From Clostridia bacterium (lineage in GTDB: Bacteria; Bacillota; Clostridia; Oscillospirales; Acutalibacteraceae): DNA of 56,759 nt. Positions 23,765-31,119 of the stretch are shown in pieces. A program made the translations under genes and the position numbers. The DNA lies in assembly GCA_017435385.1 (NCBI GenBank), contig JAFSFB010000008.1, positions 1 to 56,759 of the forward strand, in the 5' to 3' direction. Below the pieces are notes generated by a model. That model was not told where the DNA came from. It searched no databases and was given only the letters and a program-made list of their open reading frames with translations. Position 1 is the stretch's first letter, and every line of letters begins with the position of its first letter.

Positions 23765-25246
23765 ATGGGATTTCTGCGATTTCTTAAACTTCCCGAACTG
23801 GTCAGAGGCATCATATCGGGTCTGCTTTCTCTGATAATCCTTTATGTCCCCGCTTCAACATACACAACAGTTGAAGAAACATCAGAATACATGCTGACGG
23901 GTGACAAAGCATTTTCTTATACCGGTGAAAAATGGACAGTCGGCTTTTCAAAAGAAGTTCTGACTCCCGATGACATAACGGAAGGAACCTATTATATAGC
24001 AGGCTATAATCCCGACAATCCCGCACAATCGGTTCTTGACGATATGCATGCCAAGGCTGTTTATCTTGACGATAACAGCGGCAGAGGCGGCGTTGCAATA
24101 TGTGCGATCGACTGTGTCGGAATCAGCCGCAAGGATATCAACGATATCCGAAAAATCGTTATAGAAAGCGGTAAGATACCGAACCTCAAATCAATCAACA
24201 TCTGTGCGACCCATACTCATTCCGCTATTGACACCCAAGGTCTTTGGGGCAAGAATTTCCTTTCCGACGGCAAAAACGAAGAATTTATGAACCGCCTCAA
24301 GGAATTGACCGCAAAAGCCATTATTGATGCATACAATGCAAGAAAAGACGGCAGTCTTTATTTCGGCACGGCTGAATCCGAAGGTCTGCTGACGGATACG
24401 AGAACTCCCGTTGACTACGATGCAACAATAACAAGGATCCGTTTTCAGCCCGCAGACGGCACCGATGATACGTATATAGTGAATTTTGCATGCCATGCCG
24501 AATGCCTTGGGGCAAGAACAACCGTTGTCAGCGCCGATTTCCCCGCATACATGGAAAAAGAAATGGTTGAGCAGACGGGCGTTGCAAACGTTGTTTTCAT
24601 AAACGGAGCTATCGGAGGACTTATCACCTGCGAAAAGCTTGATGATGTTCTTCGTAACTTTGAGCTCGGTCTTGAATACGTGAAGGAATTCGGCAGGGAT
24701 ACGGGCAAAGCTGTTATGAGCATCAATAATGAAATTGCACTTGAACCAGCACTCAACATTAAAACCGAAGCGGTTGAAATTCCGTGTAATAACACAGCCT
24801 TGATACTTGTCCGTTTTCTCGGCGTACTCAACAACGATATTTCCAAGGATAAGAACAGAAATATCTCGATCATATCGGAAGTATCTTATATGGAGCTTGG
24901 CAATAAGCAGATAGGTGTTTATATGATTCCCGGCGAGCTTTCTCCCGAGCTTGAAAGCGGTAACTTCCTTTCTGCCGATGAATCCGCAAACGGCACGCAT
25001 GTCGATTACAGATCACTTTCTGAGATGTCACGCTGCAAGCATAATTTTGTTCTCGGTCTTTGCAATGATGAATTGGGATATATAATACCCGAAAACGATT
25101 TTTATCTTCATGAGTGGCTACCGTATTTCAACAACGCCGTTGATGAATCGGGCAGAAAGCATTATGAGGAAACCAATTCCCTCGGACCCAAAGCGGCAGG
25201 TAAAATTCTTGATGCTATGGATAAGCTGATAAGCTCTGTTGAATAA
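23765..25246 (+). CDS. Extracytoplasmic neutral/alkaline ceramidase-fold protein, copy 2
   Basis: A 493-residue paralogue of the preceding gene, with an N-terminal hydrophobic segment at residues 10-31 after MGFLRFLKLPELVRG. It shares VGFSKEVLTPDDITEGTYYI, YLDDNSGRGG, the metal-binding THTHSAIDTQGLWG, and VNFACHAECLG in the place of the partner's IANFGAHPINLG. As in copy 1, the catalytic-serine motif of true ceramidases is replaced, here by FINGAIGGLIT. RBS GGGGG overlaps the end of the upstream gene, 8 bases from the ATG. The two are co-transcribed and probably arose by tandem duplication, then diverged. The substrate is unknown. Terminator at 25266. Confidence 0.75.
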   Translation: MGFLRFLKLPELVRGIISGLLSLIILYVPASTYTTVEETSEYMLTGDKAFSYTGEKWTVGFSKEVLTPDDITEGTYYIAGYNPDNPAQSVLDDMHAKAVYLDDNSGRGGVAICAIDCVGISRKDINDIRKIVIESGKIPNLKSINICATHTHSAIDTQGLWGKNFLSDGKNEEFMNRLKELTAKAIIDAYNARKDGSLYFGTAESEGLLTDTRTPVDYDATITRIRFQPADGTDDTYIVNFACHAECLGARTTVVSADFPAYMEKEMVEQTGVANVVFINGAIGGLITCEKLDDVLRNFELGLEYVKEFGRDTGKAVMSINNEIALEPALNIKTEAVEIPCNNTALILVRFLGVLNNDISKDKNRNISIISEVSYMELGNKQIGVYMIPGELSPELESGNFLSADESANGTHVDYRSLSEMSRCKHNFVLGLCNDELGYIIPENDFYLHEWLPYFNNAVDESGRKHYEETNSLGPKAAGKILDAMDKLISSVE

Positions 25247-25265
25247 CAAGATACAGAAAAAAGTT

Positions 25266-25301
25266 GATCCCTTATGAATCGTCAGAGGTTCATAAGGGAT
25301 C
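25266..25301. terminator. Bidirectional terminator
   Basis: GATCCCTTATGAA (25266-25278) pairs perfectly with TTCATAAGGGATC (25289-25301). It separates the convergent ceramidase-fold and NamZ-like genes. Confidence 0.8.
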
Positions 25302-25305
25302 TTCA

Positions 25306-26430
25306 TTATCTGTAAATATACCATTTTTTTGACAGAGTCTGCCATTCATCAACTTTTTGCCGCTGATTTATAATAAAATCTTCGGCATTAAAATCCGTTT
25401 TGAACACATCATCCGTTCCGAGCAGATTTGAAAATGACGGTTCAATTTCAAATTCCCTGTGAATTCTTCTTATCGCATCAAACAATCTTATCCCGACCTC
25501 AAACGGCGAAAAAGAATTGCGGTTAGTAACATGGAGCTGAATTCCGTGACAGAACATGTCTTTATAATCGGAAAAAGTCGGTGTAAAAGAGCATTCACGA
25601 AGAATGACCCCATCCTGCTTTCCGACCGCTTCAATAACCGCCCTGCTGTCAAGCCAGGGAGCACCGATCATCTCAAAGGGCTTGGTCGTGCCTCTGCCTT
25701 CGGAAAGATTTGTTTCTTCAAAAATGCAGGTTCCGATATAAACAAATGCGGTGTCAACGGTCGGAATATTGGGTGACGACTGGATGAACACAAGGTCTGT
25801 ATCATCATAGTACATATCCCTTTTCCATCCTTCCATGGGAACAACGGTCAGATCGCAGCCGATGCCTTCTGTTTCATTCATCATAAGGGCAAATTCACCG
25901 ACAGTCAGACCGCAGCGGGTCGGAGTCGGAAATCTTCCGACAAACGAAGAGAAACGACGGTCAAGCACAGTCCCTTCCGCTTTAATTCCGCACAGAGGAT
26001 TCGGTCTGTCAAGAACAACAAACCTTATGCCGTGCTCTGCGCAAAGCTTCATCGTATCCGTCATGGTATAAGCATAGGTATAAAACCTTGCACCGACATC
26101 CTGAATATCAAAAATTACGGTATCAAGGGCTACGAGTGCCTTTTCGCTTTCGGATATATCATCGCCGAACAGACTGTAAACGGGAAGTCCCGTTCCTTTG
26201 TCGGTATATGATGACACATTCTCCCCTGCCTGGATATCACCTCGGACACCGTGCTCGGGACCGAAAAGAGCAACGAGATCGCATTTGTCTTTAAGCATGT
26301 CAACAGTTGATGACAGGTCACGGAGAACACCCGTATGGTTGGTGATAAGTCCGCATTTTCCCTGAAAATCAAATCCGTTTTTTGCGACGGCATCAGCACC
26401 GCAGAGAACTTTATGTTTTGCAAATTCCAT
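25306..26430 (-). CDS. namZ: NamZ/YbbC-like exo-beta-N-acetylmuramidase (DUF1343), no signal peptide
   Basis: A 374-residue protein covering the whole DUF1343 family. KCGLITNHTGVLRD, FGPEHGVRGDIQAGENV (Glu59), DTVIFDIQDVGARFYTYAYTM, VLDRPNPLCG and FEETNLSEGRGTTKPFEMIG are its signature blocks. The characterised member NamZ of Bacillus subtilis releases MurNAc from the non-reducing end of peptidoglycan fragments, and that enzyme is secreted. Here the N-terminus (MEFAKHKVLCGADAVAKNG) has no signal peptide, so the protein should act in the cytoplasm on imported muro-disaccharides. That would feed the MurK-like kinase and MurQ encoded 4 kb away. RBS AGGGTG. It has its own promoter. Confidence 0.82.
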   Translation of the reverse strand: MEFAKHKVLCGADAVAKNGFDFQGKCGLITNHTGVLRDLSSTVDMLKDKCDLVALFGPEHGVRGDIQAGENVSSYTDKGTGLPVYSLFGDDISESEKALVALDTVIFDIQDVGARFYTYAYTMTDTMKLCAEHGIRFVVLDRPNPLCGIKAEGTVLDRRFSSFVGRFPTPTRCGLTVGEFALMMNETEGIGCDLTVVPMEGWKRDMYYDDTDLVFIQSSPNIPTVDTAFVYIGTCIFEETNLSEGRGTTKPFEMIGAPWLDSRAVIEAVGKQDGVILRECSFTPTFSDYKDMFCHGIQLHVTNRNSFSPFEVGIRLFDAIRRIHREFEIEPSFSNLLGTDDVFKTDFNAEDFIINQRQKVDEWQTLSKKWYIYR

Positions 26431-26494
26431 AATGCACCCTTCAATAAAAATATATTTCCGTTATGATAATTGATCTGCAAACACCTTTTCCTGA

Positions 26495-26523
26495 ATTATA
26501 TCACATAAAAATATGCAGAGCAA
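26495..26523 (-). promoter_or_regulatory. Promoter for the NamZ-like gene
   Basis: Minus strand TTGCTC (26518-26523), 17 bases ending GTGA, TATAAT (26495-26500). Confidence 0.65.
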
Positions 26524-26555
26524 TAGTCTGAAGCCTGATGATTTTGTGTTTACGG

Positions 26556-26585
26556 TTGTGTTTTCCTCATGAACTATGATATAAT
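26556..26585 (+). promoter_or_regulatory. Promoter for the gene at 26633
   Basis: TTGTGT (26556-26561), 18 bases ending TATGA, TATAAT (26580-26585), divergent from the NamZ-like gene. Confidence 0.6.
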
Positions 26586-26632
26586 AGAAAAAACTACCTC
26601 CGTTACAAAATATATTACAGGGTGATGATCAA

Positions 26633-28549
26633 ATGTTTTCAAGAGCAATCGCCGCAATTCTCTCCGTTATTTCTCTTTTCACCGTTCCGTTTTCGCAGGC
26701 ATTTACCAAAGCGGAACTGAAAAATGAGCTGAAAAAAGGCTGCTACGAAAGCCCGTATATCGTCAGACCGCTTGAAGAAATAACCGTAAACGGTGTGTCT
26801 GTTGATGAGTATTCTGTCGTTTTTCCTGACGGTGTTCTTTATGCAAAAGCTGCAGAAACACTTTGCGATGAGATCTACGAGGCTTGCGGCAAAAAAACCG
26901 CAGCAGCTCAAGTTGCCGACGGAAAAGCTTTTATTATCAATAAGGATCTGAACGATGCGAACACCTTCAGACTTTATGTTGAAAAAGGTAATGTTTATAT
27001 TTCGGGCAGTTCGGGCGCAGGAATTTCAAGAGGAATCACCTCTTTTGCAGATGAAGTTCTGCTCAATTCACAAGGTGCTTTTGATTTCAAAGACGGTTAT
27101 GAATACACAAAATCATTTCAGAATTATGTTACATATGAAGATTTCGGAGCTGTCGGCGACGGCAAGACGGATGACCTTGAAGCAATCGTGAAAACGCATG
27201 AATATGCAAATGCAAACGAGATGAGCGTTTTTGCCGATGAAGCCGCAGAATATTACATCGGCGGCTCTGACAAAACAGCATTCATCATGACGGACACCGA
27301 CTGGTCGACCGCACACTTTATAATCGATGACACCAAAGTCGAAAACAGAAGCTCATGGGTCTTCAACATTGCCCCGTCACAGGGAGCGACAAATATAACC
27401 GATAAGGTTTCCCCTCTCAAATCAGATGCAAATAACATCGGAACATCGCTCGGAAGCAAAAGCCTTGTCATACTGACAGATTCAAATGTCAAAAGATATA
27501 TCCGCAAGGGTGCAAATCAGAATTCGGGCAGCAATCAGACGGATGTTATTCTCGTTGACGAAAACGGAATGATCTCTCCCGACACTTCGCTGATCTGGGA
27601 TTTCAACGCAATTACAAATGCCGTTGCCTATCCCGTTGATTCCGAAACGCTTACCGTTAAAGGCGGAAGATTCACAACTCTTGCCAACAACGCTCCTTCC
27701 GAATATAACTATTACGCAAGAGGCATTCAGGTAAGACGGTCAAACACCGTTATAGACGGACTTTATCATGACATAAAAAACGAGGGCAAAACGGGTGCTC
27801 CGTATTCTGCCTTCGTGAGTCTTTCATGCTGCGCCGATGTAACGGTTAAAAACTGCACTTTTACGGGTCATAAAAAATATGTAACAACGGGTTCTGCAGG
27901 CACATCGGTAACAATGGGCACATACGATATAGGAGCCGCCTCGGCAGTCAACGCAAGGTTCATCAACTGCAACCAGACAAATGATATAACCGACATCGGC
28001 TATTGGGGCATCGCAGGCACAAACTATTGCAAGAATCTTGTATATGACGGCTGTGCCCTTTCCCGATTCGACGCTCATCAGGGCGTTTTCAACGCAACGG
28101 TCATCAACTCCGTTCTCGGTCATCACGGAATAAAGCTTATCGGCAGCGGTACTGCTCTTATAGAAAACACGACCGTTTTGGCGGAAGATTTCGTTGATTT
28201 CCGTTCCGATTACGGCTCAACATGGAACGGAGAGCTTATCATCCGCAACTGCAAATTCTATCCTACGGGTTTATCAAGCCACATCGTCAAGGCAGAAAAC
28301 TCAGAGGACCACGATTTCGGTTACACCTGCTATCTGCCCCGAAAGATTTCTGTTGACGGCTTATATGTCCACAGAATCGGAAGAAGTTATCTGTTTACTA
28401 AGGTCAATCCTAAGCACAGCTCCGATTCTTACATCGCTGAATATCCCGTTGTTACCCCTGAGGAAATAACCGTTGAAAATTTCAGCAGTCTGCTTTCCGG
28501 AAAGCTTGATGTCTCAAAAAACAAGGCGATGTTCAATTTTGAGCTGTAA
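26633..28549 (+). CDS. Secreted beta-helix (pectate-lyase-3 type) protein with N-terminal accessory domain
   Basis: A 638-residue protein with a signal peptide (residues 1-22, ending FSQAF). Residues about 55-145 form an alpha/beta domain (YAKAAETLCDEIYEACGKKT; ISGSSGAGISRGITSFADEV), similar in pattern to the small domain preceding catalytic domains in several glycosidases. The main part begins VTYEDFGAVGDGKTDDLEAI, a classic pectate-lyase-3 entry, followed by beta-helix coils with asparagine/cysteine turns. The family acts on polysaccharides or serves as a depolymerase. RBS AGGGTG precedes the ATG by 8 bases. It heads a run with a permease, a GPH symporter and a GHL6-type enzyme. It has no C-terminal hydrophobic tail, unlike the other two beta-helix proteins. 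Confidence 0.75.
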   Translation: MFSRAIAAILSVISLFTVPFSQAFTKAELKNELKKGCYESPYIVRPLEEITVNGVSVDEYSVVFPDGVLYAKAAETLCDEIYEACGKKTAAAQVADGKAFIINKDLNDANTFRLYVEKGNVYISGSSGAGISRGITSFADEVLLNSQGAFDFKDGYEYTKSFQNYVTYEDFGAVGDGKTDDLEAIVKTHEYANANEMSVFADEAAEYYIGGSDKTAFIMTDTDWSTAHFIIDDTKVENRSSWVFNIAPSQGATNITDKVSPLKSDANNIGTSLGSKSLVILTDSNVKRYIRKGANQNSGSNQTDVILVDENGMISPDTSLIWDFNAITNAVAYPVDSETLTVKGGRFTTLANNAPSEYNYYARGIQVRRSNTVIDGLYHDIKNEGKTGAPYSAFVSLSCCADVTVKNCTFTGHKKYVTTGSAGTSVTMGTYDIGAASAVNARFINCNQTNDITDIGYWGIAGTNYCKNLVYDGCALSRFDAHQGVFNATVINSVLGHHGIKLIGSGTALIENTTVLAEDFVDFRSDYGSTWNGELIIRNCKFYPTGLSSHIVKAENSEDHDFGYTCYLPRKISVDGLYVHRIGRSYLFTKVNPKHSSDSYIAEYPVVTPEEITVENFSSLLSGKLDVSKNKAMFNFEL

Positions 28550-28586
28550 TTATTAATGACTGAATTATTCAGCAGAAATGTGAGGG

Positions 28587-29468
28587 ATGCTTATCAAAAA
28601 GTTTAAAAGTCCGAAAACGATGTTTATCATTTCAATGGCGGTATTCGGAACATTGGCTCCGTTTGTCCGTAACATCCCGGTTTCTTCGGCTGAGCTTGCG
28701 TTGTACCGTGCCGTCATGGCTTCTTTTCTCATCGGAATATTATTGTTGATCACAAAGCAGAAGATCCCGTTCAAAAAAATACGCAGGGAGATCCCCCTGC
28801 TTCTCGTTTCGGGAATCGCAATAGGCATCAACTGGATCCTCCTTTTCGAGGCATATAAATATACAAGCGTTTCGGTTGCAACCCTCAGCTATTATTTCGC
28901 ACCCGTCATCGTAACCGCTGTTTGTCCGATCATCTTTAAGGAAAAGCTGACTTTCAAACAGATATTCTGTTTTCTGATGTCAACCTCAGGTCTTGTTCTT
29001 ATTACGGGAATCGGCGGAACGGGAGATAATAACATTATCGGAATTCTGTTCGGTCTGGGTGCGGCAGTTTTTTATGCATCGGTAATTCTGCTCAACAAAT
29101 TCATAAAGAATGTTGACGGAATCCACAGAACCTTTCTTCAGTTTGTTTCGGCAATAACGGTTTTGTTGCCGTACGTTCTGTTCACCGACGGAGTGACGCT
29201 TGGAAAGCTCGACGGCGTCGGTTGGGTCAACCTCCTTGTTGTCGGACTGGTTCATACGGGAATTACATATTGCCTTTATTTTTCATCGCTGAAAGAGCTG
29301 TCCGGTCAAAAGGTTGCCATTCTCAGCTATATCGATCCTCTGATTGCGGTCTTCATTTCCGTTGCTGTTCTCGGTGAACCGATGACGGTTATGCAGATCA
29401 TCGGCGGAGCTCTGATTCTCGGATTCACTCTCCTGAATGAACTGACTCCGAAAAAACGCATTGACTGA
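28587..29468 (+). CDS. EamA/DMT family transporter
   Basis: A 293-residue membrane protein with ten predicted segments arranged as two EamA repeats. The first repeat starts MFIISMAVFGTLAPFVRN and the second IIGILFGLGAAVFYASVI; LGEPMTVMQIIGGALILG is the usual last-helix pattern. DMT carriers move amino acids, nucleotide sugars or other metabolites and often act as exporters. The start is odd: GAGGG directly abuts the ATG at 28587 with no spacer, and the next ATG (28620) has no RBS, so initiation may be weak or coupled to the upstream gene 37 bases away. The substrate is unknown. Confidence 0.85.
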   Translation: MLIKKFKSPKTMFIISMAVFGTLAPFVRNIPVSSAELALYRAVMASFLIGILLLITKQKIPFKKIRREIPLLLVSGIAIGINWILLFEAYKYTSVSVATLSYYFAPVIVTAVCPIIFKEKLTFKQIFCFLMSTSGLVLITGIGGTGDNNIIGILFGLGAAVFYASVILLNKFIKNVDGIHRTFLQFVSAITVLLPYVLFTDGVTLGKLDGVGWVNLLVVGLVHTGITYCLYFSSLKELSGQKVAILSYIDPLIAVFISVAVLGEPMTVMQIIGGALILGFTLLNELTPKKRID

Positions 29469-29481
29469 CGGAATACGAGCA

Positions 29482-29510
29482 TTGAATTCTTGTTGATATT
29501 ATGTTACACT
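29482..29510 (+). promoter_or_regulatory. Promoter for the GPH symporter and GHL6-type genes
   Basis: TTGAAT (29482-29487), 17 bases, TACACT (29505-29510), 37 bases before the symporter start. Confidence 0.6.
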
Positions 29511-29547
29511 AAAAAAAGAAATCAAAAGATAAATGGAGGTTTATCCG

Positions 29548-31065
29548 ATGAGCGAAGCTTTTGCAATCAATCAGAATCCTGCCCAGGCAAATAACAAAAG
29601 CAACAGTATGCTTTCAAATAGCAGAAGATATGTCGGTTCAAAGGAATCAGCGGCTTATGTGATTTATGACATATCGCAGAGCTTTAACATTAACAAATAT
29701 CAGGATATCTTTATCACAGACGTTGTTCAGATCGGTCTGAGCTTCCAGACGATCGTAACATTCGTAATAGGTATATGGGACGTTATCAACGATGTCTTTC
29801 TTGCCGCTATCGTTGACAAAACAAGAACCCGTTTCGGAAAATTCAGACCGTGGCTGTTCATCTGCTCGGGTCCGGGTTATCTTTTATCGCTTGTCTATTG
29901 GCTCCTTCCGATCATTTTTGCGGGAACCAGCCCATATAATGCAGGCAAGCTGGCGTTTTATATGATATTCCAGCTTATCAGCAACCTGAACGGGTCGCTC
30001 TGCAACATTTCAAGAACAGGCATGCTTTCAACGATCACACCCAATGTTATTGAACGAACAAGGCTGATCACTCAGGCGAGTCTTTTTTCGGGCTTCATTG
30101 AAAAATGGCCCGAGATATTCATGGGACTTCTTATCGACCTCATTAACCACGGAAAGCTTAAAATCCCGATGAAGGGGCTGTATGTTTCGGCAGGTATTTT
30201 CACCTCGACCGCAGTCAGCATCATGGGTCTTTATTTCGTTTTCACGGCAAAGGAAAGAGTTGCTCAGCGAATCGAAAAGCCGAGTGTTATTCAGGGCATC
30301 AAGTCGATTCTCAACAACAAACCGCTTCTTATTCTCACGATCACGGATTTCCTCACGGCGTTCGGCATGAACTCCGGTGTCAACTATTATTACATAAATG
30401 TTCTCGGCTTCGCATCAATGACAACGATCGTCGGCATTCCCGGTGCATTTGTTTCGCCGACAAGCTATGCATTCGTTACAAAAGCAAGAGAAAGGTTTTC
30501 AACAAGATTCTTATGGATCCTCAGCTCGCATTTCGGCGACTTCCTCATGATCTTCGTTTATCTGATCGGATCGATCAATAAAAACTATAAAAAGCTTGCC
30601 GTCATGATTCCCGCATTCATGATAAGAGAAACAATATGGATGACATGCTGGGGACTCATGAACGTTATCCCCGAAGAAATGCGTAACGAAACCATTGACT
30701 ACGGCGAATGGAAAAACGGATATCGTACCGAAGGCATGACGGGAGTTGCAAAGGATCTTGCAAGAAAGCTCGTCGGAACTCTCGGAGCTTCAATCAAGGC
30801 ATATATCCTCAGCAAGATCGGTTATGTTGAAGGTGCGGGCTACGGAAATCAGTCCGAAAAAACCGAATATCTGCTCTTTATGATGTGCACTCTCCTGCCC
30901 ACCGTTACAAGCGTTTTCGGACTCATCCCCAAATTCTTCTATGACCTTTCGGGCGAAAAGAAAGAAATAATGTATCAGGAGCTTGCAGAACGCCGTCGGA
31001 GCATTATAAAGCAAATGAATGAGATCTCCCCTGCGGAAAACAATGAAGCTCAGACAGATAATTGA
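29548..31065 (+). CDS. GPH family sugar:cation symporter (MelB-like MFS)
   Basis: A 505-residue, 12-segment transporter. KTRTRFGKFRPWLFICSGPG is the GPH-specific loop between helices 2 and 3. WDVINDVFLAAIVD carries the cation-site Asp residues, and NETIDYGEWKNGYRTEGM is the conserved helix 10-11 signature. GPH symporters import glycosides, pentosides, hexuronides and oligosaccharides with Na+ or H+. I chose the ATG at 29548 because GGAGG stands 8 bases before it; the in-frame ATG at 29533 overlaps the RBS. It is followed 54 bases later by a GHL6-type glycosidase, which suggests that it supplies that enzyme's substrate. Confidence 0.9.
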   Translation: MSEAFAINQNPAQANNKSNSMLSNSRRYVGSKESAAYVIYDISQSFNINKYQDIFITDVVQIGLSFQTIVTFVIGIWDVINDVFLAAIVDKTRTRFGKFRPWLFICSGPGYLLSLVYWLLPIIFAGTSPYNAGKLAFYMIFQLISNLNGSLCNISRTGMLSTITPNVIERTRLITQASLFSGFIEKWPEIFMGLLIDLINHGKLKIPMKGLYVSAGIFTSTAVSIMGLYFVFTAKERVAQRIEKPSVIQGIKSILNNKPLLILTITDFLTAFGMNSGVNYYYINVLGFASMTTIVGIPGAFVSPTSYAFVTKARERFSTRFLWILSSHFGDFLMIFVYLIGSINKNYKKLAVMIPAFMIRETIWMTCWGLMNVIPEEMRNETIDYGEWKNGYRTEGMTGVAKDLARKLVGTLGASIKAYILSKIGYVEGAGYGNQSEKTEYLLFMMCTLLPTVTSVFGLIPKFFYDLSGEKKEIMYQELAERRRSIIKQMNEISPAENNEAQTDN

Positions 31066-31119
31066 TTTTAATAACCTATAACACAACAGCAGCTTATTAT
31101 CAGAAACGGAGTTACGATT

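Noticed and set aside
24191..25000. 269-codon open frame on the minus strand
   Set aside because: It lies wholly antisense to the second ceramidase-fold gene, has no RBS and shows no recognisable domain; it is a shadow of biased codon use.
22293..25246. Calling the two proteins true ceramidases
   Set aside because: The catalytic serine motif of characterised neutral ceramidases is replaced in both, so only the fold is claimed.
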